A DNA stretch of 64,000 bases from a virus. The stretch spans positions 47,515-111,514 of the IMG/VR virus record IMGVR_UViG_3300014501_000002; one strand, written 5' to 3'. The notes under the pieces are model-generated. The model was given only the letters and a program-made list of their open reading frames with translations. It searched no databases and had not been told where the DNA came from. Position numbers and translations under genes: made by a program. Of this stretch, positions 16,509 through 24,045 are shown in pieces. Each line of letters opens with the position of its first letter. Position 1 is the stretch's first letter.

Positions 16509-16630
16509 TATTTAATCTCCTTGTCGCGGGCCTTCACGATTGTAAGGCACGGTTTGCAGTACACGAAACGGCCGTACTTAACCTTCTCGCCTTCGATGAT
16601 TTTGGTACAGCGTGCGCAGCCCTGGTTCAT
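16508..16630 (-). CDS. Zinc-ribbon micropeptide, 40 aa
   Basis: CARCTK and CKPC spaced for a four-Cys zinc site, with a basic Lys-rich background. Overlaps both neighbours by a few nt, as real genes do here. Confidence 0.55.
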   Translation of the reverse strand: MNQGCARCTKIIEGEKVKYGRFVYCKPCLTIVKARDKEIK

Positions 16631-16848
16631 TGGCGGCTTTCCAGGTCGACATACGTGGTGGGTATGTGGTACGACGATCCCGTTTTGTCCCAGCCACCAC
16701 GAATCTCACCGCTCTGCTGGTCGATGATTTCCACGTAATGTTGCTTCGGACGACCGACTTTCTTTGCGGCCATCCACAACTCGTTCGCGCGTGGATTCTT
16801 GCGCTTGGTGTGATCCTTGGACTTCCCTACTCTGATATCGGTTGTCAT
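16627..16848 (-). CDS. Hypothetical basic protein, 73 aa
   Basis: Lys/Arg-rich first half (GKSKDHTKRKNPRANELW) followed by a beta-rich second half. ATG overlaps the stop of the pentapeptide gene. Could bind nucleic acid. Confidence 0.55.
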   Translation of the reverse strand: MTTDIRVGKSKDHTKRKNPRANELWMAAKKVGRPKQHYVEIIDQQSGEIRGGWDKTGSSYHIPTTYVDLESRQ

Positions 16849-17465
16849 TAGTATCTCTCTGCCTCAAGACGAGTAATGAAGAAATGAATGCCTCCGCCGC
16901 ATTCTTCCCAGCGATTCTCATCCCACTGACCGCACTTTACAATCTGTCCCTTTCGATATTCAGTAAATCCGTCATGTTTAGAGATTCCGACTTCTCCACC
17001 GAAGACCTGAAGTACCTGAACGTATTCAGCCCGGCATTTTCGACTTGTAGAATTAGACCTTCGAGCCTTTTGAGGAACTAAAACTTTCACGATGATATCA
17101 TTCCGACATTTCTTCCATCCCACCAAGTTGCCCTCTGGAAGCAGAGTTGTAACGGCTGCCGCGTATTCAAAGTTTTTGGCGAATTGCAAGTTGGCGAATT
17201 GCAAGTTGGCGAATTGCAAGTTGGCGAATTGCAAGTCGGCGAATTGCAAGTTGGCGAATTGCAAGTCGGCGGATCGCAAGTTGGCGAATCGCAAGTCGGC
17301 GGATCGCAAGTCGGCGGATCGCAAGTCGGCGGATCGCAAGTCGGCGGATCGCAAGTCGGCGGATCGCAAGTCTATTTTTGCCTTAATCGCTTCTAATACT
17401 AATTCTTTTACTGTGCTGACTGCAGCTGAGAATAGTACGTCTCCAAATATATTTTTAAGATCCAT
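16848..17465 (-). CDS. Pentapeptide-repeat protein
   Basis: 205 residues. Residues ~30-100 are about 13 tandem A-(D/N)-L-(R/Q)-(S/F) pentapeptides, which fold into a right-handed square beta-helix. Some family members (Qnr, MfpA) mimic DNA and protect or inhibit gyrase; others have no known role. The C-terminal ~100 residues are an additional domain with a Trp/Gly-rich end. A structured leader RNA and strong promoter lie directly upstream, so expression is probably regulated at RNA level. Start supported by TAGGAGG. Confidence 0.8.
   Translation of the reverse strand: MDLKNIFGDVLFSAAVSTVKELVLEAIKAKIDLRSADLRSADLRSADLRSADLRSADLRFANLRSADLQFANLQFADLQFANLQFANLQFANLQFAKNFEYAAAVTTLLPEGNLVGWKKCRNDIIVKVLVPQKARRSNSTSRKCRAEYVQVLQVFGGEVGISKHDGFTEYRKGQIVKCGQWDENRWEECGGGIHFFITRLEAERY
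17170..17372 (-). repeat. 15-bp DNA repeats encoding the pentapeptides
   Basis: About 13 direct repeats of 15 bp, in two sub-families (gaattgcaagttggc-like and gatcgcaagtcggcg-like). The near-identity suggests recent expansion by slippage or recombination. Confidence 0.8.
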
Positions 17466-17498
17466 TAGGTGTCCTCCTAGAATTTTGTGGTGGCGAAG

Positions 17499-17593
17499 GT
17501 TGTGCCCGTAACAGGTCCAATTGGGTCTAAAGGCCCAATGAATCTACAGCGGCGTCTTCGCCCGTCCGAGTGCTACTCGGCGACTCCCACAAC
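17499..17593 (-). ncRNA. Multi-stem leader RNA of the pentapeptide-repeat gene
   Basis: Read leftward, an outer helix GTTGTG/CACAAC (17593-17588 with 17504-17499) encloses three hairpins: CCGAG-TAGCA-CTCGG, GGCG-AAGA-CGCC and ATTGGG-loop-CCCAAT. The 5' end of the outer helix coincides with the start predicted from the promoter at 17597-17625. This resembles a cloverleaf or riboswitch, yet the T-loop and other tRNA invariants are absent, and I do not recognise a known riboswitch class. Confidence 0.55.
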
Positions 17594-17596
17594 TGA

Positions 17597-17625
17597 ATAG
17601 TCTCAAATTTCTTTCTTCTTGTCAA
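17597..17625 (-). promoter_or_regulatory. Sigma70-like promoter upstream of the leader RNA
   Basis: Leftward TTGACA - 17 bp - GACTAT (or 18 bp - ACTATT). The -35 is excellent and the -10 weak. It lies within the end of the SNF2 helicase gene. Confidence 0.55.
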
Positions 17626-19069
17626 GCAAATTATCGGCGCGCTCCTGCTTCGCTACGAGCATCTGAACTTGTCGCTCGGACAGCGAACCCTCCATGACTA
17701 GATGCTTGTACATGACTTGCTCAGTCTGACCGCGCCGGTGAATGCGATCTTCCATTTGCGTTACGTCACCGGGGACAAAAGATCGCTCCGGGAAGATCAT
17801 TAATTTGCTAGCCGTCATGGTGAATCCTACGCCTCCCGCGCCGATCGTACAAACCAGGACCGTGAATCCCGGATCGGTTTGAAACCAATCAACAATCGCC
17901 TGCCTGGTTTTCGCGGGAACCTCGCCGGTGATCAGCAGAGACTTGCTTCCGAACGCGTCGGCGATTTTCTGCGCAACTTCTTTGTGGTAGCAGGCTATAA
18001 CAATCTTGTTATATTCTTCCAAATCCGATTCCGCTATTTCTATGCACGGGTCGACCATCACTAGCCCGACTTCCAACATCTTCGTGCTGAATCCACCGAA
18101 ATCGGTCTCCAGAAGTAATTCCTCGCGGCCCTTGGCGTACGCGTCGTACTCCTTCATCTGCTTGTCCAGAACCTTGCGCAGCGCCTTGCCCGGTTGGATG
18201 GGCACGATCATCCGCCGCTTCGGCTTAAGCTGCGGCATGATATCGGCCTTGAGGCGCCGGATCATGAACTTTGCGCGCATGTACTCCTGCAACTCTTGCT
18301 CGTTTTCACAGCCATCCCACATCCATCCGACGTGCGTCTCTTTGCGCTGCCCGTTGACAAATTCGAAACCGGTGATTTCCTGCAGGCTGCAATAACGCTT
18401 CGCGTAAGTGAACCAGTCCGCGCCTAGGCCGGTCGGGTCCATGACCTGAATCAGGTTCCACAATTCCTTTGGCTTGCCGTTCAGCGTAGGCGTGCCGGTA
18501 AGGCAGAGTTGTCGCTTGCAGGGGATTGGCGACACGCGCTCTACGATCTTCTTGGTGGAACTGTCTCGGCGGATGCCGCCCCACGTCTCGCGCGTGCGAT
18601 CCGCTTTCTTGGACTTCAGCTTGTGCACTTCGTCGATAATCATCAAGTCCCACGGCTGCGCGCGCAACGGGGCTCGGTAGGCCTTCAAAATTTCATAATT
18701 TACTATACATACGTCGGTCCCAGGAAACGTTCCGTGAATGCCTTCCGCTATACCGACACTGAGGCCTTTGATGTCCCACTTGAGAAATTCGCGACGCCAG
18801 TGCGGTTTTAGGAAGCCGGGGCAGATGATCAGGACGCGACGAATGTCTAGGAGCAGGTTGCATAGGCCGATCGCCTGGATCGTTTTCCCGGAGCCTGGGT
18901 CATCGCCGTTGAGGGAGTTTTGACGCAGCGAAGAGTATTCAATTCCGGCTATTTGATATGGGTCGTACGAGAGCCCGGACGGGCAAGGAACAACAAGGTC
19001 AGAGGTGAGCGCGCGACTTGGATCGCGGCGAGCAGCGGCGAGGCCGCGGATGTGCTTCAAACGAATCAA
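17603..19069 (-). CDS. SNF2/DEAD-like superfamily 2 helicase
   Basis: 488 residues covering both RecA-like domains. Walker A is GDDPGSGKT (~54-62). The DExH box is IDEVH. Motif III is LTGTP. The C-terminal domain has GAGGVGFTM and EDRIHRRGQ (motif VI, SNF2 type). These ATPases translocate on double-stranded DNA. Phage versions are thought to help replication, recombination or counter-restriction. No extra nuclease domain is fused. It overlaps the next gene by 4 nt, so it is an early-operon gene. Confidence 0.85.
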   Translation of the reverse strand: MIRLKHIRGLAAARRDPSRALTSDLVVPCPSGLSYDPYQIAGIEYSSLRQNSLNGDDPGSGKTIQAIGLCNLLLDIRRVLIICPGFLKPHWRREFLKWDIKGLSVGIAEGIHGTFPGTDVCIVNYEILKAYRAPLRAQPWDLMIIDEVHKLKSKKADRTRETWGGIRRDSSTKKIVERVSPIPCKRQLCLTGTPTLNGKPKELWNLIQVMDPTGLGADWFTYAKRYCSLQEITGFEFVNGQRKETHVGWMWDGCENEQELQEYMRAKFMIRRLKADIMPQLKPKRRMIVPIQPGKALRKVLDKQMKEYDAYAKGREELLLETDFGGFSTKMLEVGLVMVDPCIEIAESDLEEYNKIVIACYHKEVAQKIADAFGSKSLLITGEVPAKTRQAIVDWFQTDPGFTVLVCTIGAGGVGFTMTASKLMIFPERSFVPGDVTQMEDRIHRRGQTEQVMYKHLVMEGSLSERQVQMLVAKQERADNLLDKKKEI

Positions 19070-19233
19070 CGGCGTTTTCTCTTCCTGAATTTCTGTATCG
19101 CTCTATGAAGCACCGGGTCGGTGAAGCTTAAGTAGTCATGCCATTCGCCAATCACGGCATCAGTCCACGTGCTTTCGATCAGGAAGATGCGGCCACGGTC
19201 TAGGATGTATTGTTGCAGTTCAGTTAGTTTCAT
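19066..19233 (-). CDS. Hypothetical protein, 55 aa
   Basis: Start placed at ATG 19233, which overlaps the stop of the upstream small gene. Helical with a basic C-terminus (KFRKRKRR). No family recognised. Confidence 0.5.
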   Translation of the reverse strand: MKLTELQQYILDRGRIFLIESTWTDAVIGEWHDYLSFTDPVLHRAIQKFRKRKRR

Positions 19234-19346
19234 AGCCAGCCTAGCGTAGTCGCGAGATTCGCGCATTGGGTGCAGTCCTTCGCTTCGCCCGAGTGGTTCA
19301 GGTCGTTGTGCAGTTTCGTGATTGCTTGCTCGCGAGTCTCGCTCAT
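19230..19346 (-). CDS. Hypothetical protein, 38 aa
   Basis: Overlaps neighbours on both sides (ATGA). Contains CTQC. Start and stop coupling is the main support. Confidence 0.45.
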   Translation of the reverse strand: MSETREQAITKLHNDLNHSGEAKDCTQCANLATTLGWL

Positions 19347-19585
19347 GCCTGCGGACCCCAAGCTTCCTGTTTAGCTTTCTCAAGAAGTTCCTCAAGCTCG
19401 ACGATTTTATCGATCGCCTGCATGAATGCCTCAGTCGTGTACCAGTTCTCGAAAAGAGTGCGGTTCTCATGGCTTCCAGAATCGCGGCCTAGCTCGACAG
19501 CCTCGGACTTCCCCGGTCGCAGTCTCCGATGACGTGCGTAATAAAGATTGTTCACAACTTCGAATCGTGCAGTGTAGTTGGCCAT
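19343..19585 (-). CDS. Hypothetical protein, 80 aa
   Basis: ATG 19585 follows AGGAGG. Beta-rich N-terminus and an acidic coiled-coil-like C-terminus (AIDKIVELEELLEKAKQ). No family recognised. Confidence 0.55.
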   Translation of the reverse strand: MANYTARFEVVNNLYYARHRRLRPGKSEAVELGRDSGSHENRTLFENWYTTEAFMQAIDKIVELEELLEKAKQEAWGPQA

Positions 19586-19773
19586 TATTTTACCTCCTGA
19601 GAGTATCCGCGAAACACATCTTGGATCGCCGGTTCGAATTTTCCCTTCCGGTTTTTCCAGACGTACACGCCCTGTGCCTCTAAATACTTCAGCGCGTGGC
19701 GACATCGGTAACACAAGCCACATCGAGTACACTGATACTCTATCAGACATCCGCAGCTTTGTCTAGCGTTCAT
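19585..19773 (-). CDS. Cys-rich small protein, 62 aa
   Basis: CGC, QCTRCGLCYRC: seven Cys in the first half suggest one or two zinc sites. TAATG overlap with the next gene. Confidence 0.55.
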   Translation of the reverse strand: MNARQSCGCLIEYQCTRCGLCYRCRHALKYLEAQGVYVWKNRKGKFEPAIQDVFRGYSQEVK

Positions 19774-20194
19774 TATCTTCGGCCCATATGGTTATCCGGG
19801 CGATGTCACTCGACGGAATGAATGTGACCGCCGCACTCGCGCCTTGGTCGACCCAGAACCCGTGTTTGCGCATGCTCTTCACGGTGCTCGCGGTATGGTC
19901 GATGGGTAGGTCCACGGGAATGCTGACCGGGAACCCGTCGTCGTAGTGGTCGCGCAGATATACAATCGCCCGGACCCGCTTGGGCCTATGTGCCAGGATT
20001 AAGGCCTCCATCCGCGAGCTTAACTTTCGGGTAGGACAGTTCCGGGCGCACTTCTGTCCTTTACAAACTAGCGCGTGCGCCTCGTACATCACAATCTCGG
20101 CATGAACTTGTTTTTTGTCCGCCTCCAATCCTCTCTTCTTGGACTCCAATGCGCGTTTCTTGATCAGGTCTCTTCGACGTCGCGCAGCGTTCAT
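19763..20194 (-). CDS. Hypothetical protein, 143 aa, coiled coil plus winged-helix-like region
   Basis: The N-terminal 40 residues are a very charged helix. CKGQKCARNC may bind metal. The C-terminal half (VSIPVDLPIDHTASTVKSMRKHGFWVDQGASAAVTFIP) has the pattern of a small winged helix: helix, helix and beta hairpin. Possibly a DNA-binding regulator; inference only. Confidence 0.55.
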   Translation of the reverse strand: MNAARRRRDLIKKRALESKKRGLEADKKQVHAEIVMYEAHALVCKGQKCARNCPTRKLSSRMEALILAHRPKRVRAIVYLRDHYDDGFPVSIPVDLPIDHTASTVKSMRKHGFWVDQGASAAVTFIPSSDIARITIWAEDNER

Positions 20195-20443
20195 TTAGGC
20201 CTCCTCGTGACAACTACATTCACATCCCATCCTCTTGCGGTCTCTGCATCCGCAGTTTTGGCAGGCGATCTTGCCAGGCGTGTCTATCATCGTACTTGTG
20301 CTCGATTTCGCAACATCCTTTTCTGTGAACCGATACGGTTGAACAATCCAATTGCCGCCGCAACTACAATCTAAATCCAGTTCTCGCTGGCGTTCAGACT
20401 CTATTGCGTCACAGTCTTCGCAAATAAATGGGTCGGGGATCAT
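20195..20443 (-). CDS. Double zinc-site protein, 82 aa
   Basis: CEDC...CSC in the N-terminal half and CQNCGCRDRKRMGCECSC in the C-terminal half. Unknown function. Confidence 0.55.
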   Translation of the reverse strand: MIPDPFICEDCDAIESERQRELDLDCSCGGNWIVQPYRFTEKDVAKSSTSTMIDTPGKIACQNCGCRDRKRMGCECSCHEEA

Positions 20444-21036
20444 ATGCTTCTCCTAAGCCGAATACGCTTCGGCAATCTCTCATCTTGCAAACCGTTTCCT
20501 ACTTCGTCTGATGCCGCTAAATTGGTAATCTCATCGATCATTCCGAGACTGAACATGACGGATGATAACGAGCCGAACGATACATTCTCACCGGCCTCAA
20601 TCTTTGTTAACGTCTGTCTAGTTATTCCGGCTCGTTCAGATAATAACTTCATAGGAATGCCCCGACGTTTTCTAGCGTTTCCAATTTGCTCTCCAACTAG
20701 GCGTAAAGCACGCTGAACAGGAATTGGAAGAGGCGCCCTTGGACCCATTCTAGGATTTCCCCCAATCCCGCCCTGCCTCAGATTATAGCATTTCTCGTTG
20801 CCCAGAGTATCTTTGATGATTTTTCTTTCGTGTTCGTATGCCTCTTCTTTAAGCTGATAAGTTTTAACCGTACTTTTCTTAAACGCCTGAGCGCCATACC
20901 GGCGAATCGCTTTACGTAGCGCTGAACCGGACCCTAAATAATTGTCATCCACCTGAGAAGTTTTGTGGACCCCGTAATAAAACTCGTCGGTTATAAGGTT
21001 TGTTGTCATATAGACTTCGTAGAAAAAATTTAGCAT
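20440..21036 (-). CDS. GIY-YIG nuclease fused to an XRE/HipB-like HTH
   Basis: 198 residues. Residues ~1-95 match phage GIY-YIG homing endonucleases: TNLITDEFYYGVHKTSQVDD, YLGSGSAL, AIRRYG, EAYEHERKII and the terminal YNLRQGGIGG. Residues ~110-180 are a Cro/C1-type helix-turn-helix (GEQIGNARKRRGIP...SERAGITRQTLTKIEAGENVS), as in HipB antitoxins. A homing nuclease joined to a lambda-repressor-type DNA-binding domain is unusual: it could target cutting or repress its own gene. Alternatively two genes have fused by deletion. The start codon overlaps the upstream gene. Confidence 0.75.
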   Translation of the reverse strand: MLNFFYEVYMTTNLITDEFYYGVHKTSQVDDNYLGSGSALRKAIRRYGAQAFKKSTVKTYQLKEEAYEHERKIIKDTLGNEKCYNLRQGGIGGNPRMGPRAPLPIPVQRALRLVGEQIGNARKRRGIPMKLLSERAGITRQTLTKIEAGENVSFGSLSSVMFSLGMIDEITNLAASDEVGNGLQDERLPKRIRLRRSI

Positions 21037-21173
21037 ATCTTATTCCTTATCCACATCCACGTGAGTTGCGCCTGCATAACCAATCCTTGCCAGGACGCAG
21101 CGATCATCGGCCAGTTGTCCGTCCTCAAAATACCGTGCTGAGGACACAGAAAAAATTCGAAAAGTTGATTCAT
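21030..21173 (-). CDS. Hypothetical protein, 47 aa
   Basis: ATG overlaps the upstream stop (TAATG) and its stop overlaps the next start. Hydrophobic, Trp/Met-rich. Function unknown. Confidence 0.45.
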   Translation of the reverse strand: MNQLFEFFLCPQHGILRTDNWPMIAASWQGLVMQAQLTWMWIRNKIC

Positions 21174-21379
21174 TAGCACATCCATCCATTCGAAAGCTTC
21201 TTCATGACTTCCATGAGCCCGTCGAGTTCCCTAGCGATCAACATCGCCGTATCGTAACCGATTTCCTCAAGCGTTAGTTCGTCCTGAATCTTTGTCATCC
21301 TATAAACAGATTTCGTCGTAAACCGAAACCAACCTAAATTATCGACGTACAAATCCGCAATAAGCGTCTCATCTGTCAT
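21173..21379 (-). CDS. Hypothetical protein, 68 aa
   Basis: Beta strands followed by an amphipathic helix (AMLIARELDGLMEVMKKL). ATG overlaps the RNA ligase stop. No family recognised. Confidence 0.55.
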   Translation of the reverse strand: MTDETLIADLYVDNLGWFRFTTKSVYRMTKIQDELTLEEIGYDTAMLIARELDGLMEVMKKLSNGWMC

Positions 21380-22530
21380 TCACCCTCCGTCCGAAAGGTT
21401 TGGTCATCGCCTCGCGGCTTAATGCTTTTCCAGATTAGCACAGACGGATCTTTCTTGTCAAGCATTGCGAAAAGAACTGATCGCAATTCGACCGGCTGTT
21501 CGGACACGAATTTCGCGAATTTAGCTCGGTACTCTCGATCTTGCAATTCCTCCGTCGGCAAATTCGTGACCCAGCGGTACGGGCGTTTGTCGTAGGCATT
21601 AATGGACCGCTGTAAAATATCGTCGTGCTCTTGAGTAAGCTTGTTTGCCCATGATGATAACCATCGTTTGAAATTCTCCGGCGCCGTGACAAACTCATCT
21701 AAACTCTTTCCTTCGGACAGCAACTCCCACACGCTGCGCGCGTTCATGCCGGTCACGATCTTGTGCAGCCGGACGTAGTCGGCCATCTTAATTTTGACCT
21801 TGAGCGGCGGACATAGCGGAAGGTTGTACGTTACGACGTAACCCTCCTCATTCGGGATGTTGTCCTGCATGCAGTCGTGGATGTTGCGACCCTCGATTCG
21901 CTGGGCCACGCGGAAACCATCGCGCTCTCCGATATGCTTCACGATGTGGTGCGGCCGCTCCTGCCCGGTCGCGCGGTCGATCATTCCGATCAGGACCAGG
22001 CCTTCGTACGGATACTGCACGACGATCCGATTCTCGTTGTAGATGATTTCGAACAGCCACGTGTAATCGTCTCCGCGAGGCAAGAATGCGTATTCTGCCC
22101 CTCCTACGCGACCTTGCACGCGGTCGGTCAGCCACTTCGTCGCCCATACAGCTTGCGGACTCGTGAAGCTGCCGCGCGTGGCAACGCCGTACTGGTCGTC
22201 GAACTGCCACAGAATGCCGAGACTACCGTCAAGCTTCTCAAGGATTGTTGGCGTCGTCTTCGGGAGATTTATTTCAAGCGTATCCGGAACGCTTAAGGTG
22301 TTCAGGTTATGAAATTTAGGAAAAGGGCGTGAAATGATATTGTCATCATCGTCGACAATTAGTCCGCGGCAATATGCAAGAGTGCCGTCACGCCAGTCTC
22401 CTTCGAATTGAGCATGCTGTGTGTAGTTGTAGATTCTCAAAGGGAGCGTTGGGTGTCGTTGCGCGCCCACAAGATGATTGTGCGCGTGCTTCACAAGGAG
22501 ATCGGTGTCCAAGAGGTCGTAAAGCTTCAC
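21376..22530 (-). CDS. T4 Rnl1-like RNA ligase
   Basis: 384 residues. The nucleotidyltransferase motif I is EKLDGSLG with the adenylated Lys99. Upstream, CRGLIVDDDDNIISRPFPKF is the typical Rnl1 segment. Motif IIIa-like YTWLFEIIY and motif IV EEGYVV, with KVKIKMADY as motif V, follow. It joins 5'-phosphate and 3'-OH RNA ends with ATP. In T4 the enzyme repairs tRNA cut by host anticodon nucleases. No kinase/phosphatase gene (Pnkp) is seen nearby, but cREC and RlaP proteins are encoded elsewhere in the window. Overlaps both neighbours by 4 nt. Confidence 0.88.
   Translation of the reverse strand: MKLYDLLDTDLLVKHAHNHLVGAQRHPTLPLRIYNYTQHAQFEGDWRDGTLAYCRGLIVDDDDNIISRPFPKFHNLNTLSVPDTLEINLPKTTPTILEKLDGSLGILWQFDDQYGVATRGSFTSPQAVWATKWLTDRVQGRVGGAEYAFLPRGDDYTWLFEIIYNENRIVVQYPYEGLVLIGMIDRATGQERPHHIVKHIGERDGFRVAQRIEGRNIHDCMQDNIPNEEGYVVTYNLPLCPPLKVKIKMADYVRLHKIVTGMNARSVWELLSEGKSLDEFVTAPENFKRWLSSWANKLTQEHDDILQRSINAYDKRPYRWVTNLPTEELQDREYRAKFAKFVSEQPVELRSVLFAMLDKKDPSVLIWKSIKPRGDDQTFRTEGE
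21432..21461 (-). promoter_or_regulatory. Possible internal promoter
   Basis: Leftward TTGACA - 18 bp - TAATCT inside the end of the RNA ligase gene, 53 nt before ATG 21379. Lies in coding sequence, so moderate support only. Confidence 0.35.
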
Positions 22531-22685
22531 GGCCGCGTCCAGAAATTCACGATCTTAGTCACACCCGGCTGCAGCGGACCCCAATCGAATACGGGTGGAT
22601 GTATCGTGAAAAAGATGGCTAGCGTCGCCACAATCACCACAGTCAGGATCACGTAAAGTATACTAAGCCATTTGATCAAAGCCAT
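22527..22685 (-). CDS. Single-span membrane protein, 52 aa
   Basis: ATG 22685 follows AGGAGG. The N-terminal hydrophobic helix (LSILYVILTVVIVATLAIFF) is followed by a polar tail ending WTRP. Sits upstream of the RNA ligase. Function unknown. Confidence 0.6.
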   Translation of the reverse strand: MALIKWLSILYVILTVVIVATLAIFFTIHPPVFDWGPLQPGVTKIVNFWTRP

Positions 22686-22687
22686 GT

Positions 22688-22882
22688 TTACCTCCTTCTG
22701 TTTATTCGATTTTCCATATCCTCGACGCACGCCGGGCAGCTTCGAAAGAAATGGTCCGAGTCTAATTCGCGGTGATTATGCTTCGCCGGTTCGATGGACG
22801 TCAGTACGGTGTCTATGATCCGCCACGCGGATAACGCCGCGCCCAGCACAATTAGGATAACAATTTGGTCGTCGCGTGTCAA
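22688..22882 (-). CDS. Membrane-anchored protein with CPAC motif, 64 aa
   Basis: TTG start follows AAGGAATAA, right after the previous stop. One hydrophobic helix (IVILIVLGAALSAWRII), then a polar tail with FFRSCPACVEDM. Function unknown. Confidence 0.5.
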   Translation of the reverse strand: MTRDDQIVILIVLGAALSAWRIIDTVLTSIEPAKHNHRELDSDHFFRSCPACVEDMENRINRRR

Positions 22883-22883
22883 G

Positions 22884-23114
22884 TTATTCCTTGTGTGTCG
22901 TAGTTTGAGCCTCAAGAAAATCGGCGATCTGCCGGAGGCAACCTTCGTCGAATATAGCTTGCGACGCCTGGAATGTATACTTACGCCACGGCGCGTACCA
23001 ATAGACTCCACCGAGGTCTGCACCGCCGGGTGACGCCTGGACGGTCCAGCGCTTTGTTTTCCCGGACGGGCTAGTGCCCGCGTCCGTGAATTTGATGAAT
23101 GTCTTTTCGGTCAT
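22884..23114 (-). CDS. Hypothetical protein, 76 aa
   Basis: ATG 23114 behind GAGGAAAG. Beta-rich (KRWTVQASPGGADLGGVYWY), then a C-terminal helix. No family recognised. Confidence 0.55.
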   Translation of the reverse strand: MTEKTFIKFTDAGTSPSGKTKRWTVQASPGGADLGGVYWYAPWRKYTFQASQAIFDEGCLRQIADFLEAQTTTHKE

Positions 23115-23172
23115 TTCTTTCCTCCACAAACGAATTTAAATACTTTATCGGTCAAGTATCCCAAATGGTAAG

Positions 23173-23580
23173 CTACGGTTTAGGATACACGATCAGGATA
23201 CGTTTGTCAACCTGTGTTCTTGCGAACCGTACGGTGGACCAGGTTCCGGACCGAATCACTTCATACGGTAGTGCGGGCGCCGCGATCAGAACTTGGGACT
23301 GATTCACGATCTTCCGGTTGCGTACCAGGAAATCGTCTTCCGGCTCGACGCGATCCCACAACGCGTACGCGCGGAGCCGGGGAATTTTTCCGGGGAACAC
23401 CCACTGCTTGTATCCGATCTTCGTCGACATTATTGCCGCGGTCTGGTCTGCACCGATGCAATCTCCGTGCAAGAACCAATTCGGCGTCCACGCTGTATAA
23501 AACTTGAACAGAAGGTTACGCACACCCTCGGTTTGTTTCGCGGTCGTGCCGCGCTGTGTACCGGTGAATCCAACGTTCAT
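23173..23580 (-). CDS. SLOG/DprA-like nucleotide-binding protein
   Basis: 135 residues. GFTGTQRG near the start, HGDCIGAD in the middle and RNRKIV...VLIAAP form the Rossmann-like pattern of the SLOG (YpsA/DprA/DUF2493-like) superfamily. Such proteins bind nucleotides or derivatives. Phage copies are common but not understood. The stop overlaps nothing; the start codon overlaps the endolysin stop. Confidence 0.65.
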   Translation of the reverse strand: MNVGFTGTQRGTTAKQTEGVRNLLFKFYTAWTPNWFLHGDCIGADQTAAIMSTKIGYKQWVFPGKIPRLRAYALWDRVEPEDDFLVRNRKIVNQSQVLIAAPALPYEVIRSGTWSTVRFARTQVDKRILIVYPKP

Positions 23581-24044
23581 GAATTTATCCGGTTAACCCA
23601 TCCGATAACGAATCCCCGCTCTGATGGCTTCTCTGCTCCGATCGCAAATGCGCGACGAACAAATTCAGTCCTATACTTGAGCAATAAAGTAACAGGCTCT
23701 GCGCTGTTGACCGCCGCGAGAGTCTCCTCACCGAAAACTCCGTCCGCAGTTATGTCAAGAGCGGTTTGGATCGCTTCGATCGCGGTACGGACACCAAACA
23801 GGACGCCCAAATCGAAAAGCTTCGACGCGATGGATTGGCTTTCAATTTGGCTATAAAATGGTTTCCAGTAACTTTGAACGTAATAATTCTCGGCCTGTTC
23901 CACGGTCAACGCGCGCATGTCTTGGCCGGGCATGTCCGCTTGCGTGATACCCATATTCGTGACGCCGCCCGGATCATTGGGGTTATTAACGTACCCGCCT
24001 TCGTGCACGAGTGTTAAAGCTATCGCTATTTTCGGATCGGCCAT
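23577..24044 (-). CDS. Endolysin, glycosyl hydrolase family 108
   Basis: 155 residues. The N-terminal domain has the family signature: HEGGYVNNPNDPGGVTNMGIT, where Glu of HEGG is the expected catalytic acid. The C-terminal third (LFDLGVLFGVRTAIEAIQTAL...GVFGEETLAAV) is the peptidoglycan-binding part. Family members are N-acetylmuramidases that cut the cell-wall glycan. No signal peptide, so a holin or other export is needed. Unusually, it sits deep inside the leftward early-type gene run, not with the late genes. Candidate holins are the small membrane proteins at 22527 and 48892. Confidence 0.9.
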   Translation of the reverse strand: MADPKIAIALTLVHEGGYVNNPNDPGGVTNMGITQADMPGQDMRALTVEQAENYYVQSYWKPFYSQIESQSIASKLFDLGVLFGVRTAIEAIQTALDITADGVFGEETLAAVNSAEPVTLLLKYRTEFVRRAFAIGAEKPSERGFVIGWVNRINS

Positions 24045-24045
24045 G

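Noticed and set aside
17170-17372. Regular repeats that could be taken for a CRISPR array
   Set aside because: The 15-bp units have no spacers and translate as pentapeptide repeats in a long open frame with a good start.
17092-17511. 139-aa plus-strand frame across the pentapeptide repeats
   Set aside because: Antisense reading of the repeats (KLANCKSA units) without a ribosome binding site.
17499-17593. A complete tRNA gene in the leader
   Set aside because: No T-loop (TTCRA) and no acceptor/CCA-type 3' end; reported as a leader RNA instead.
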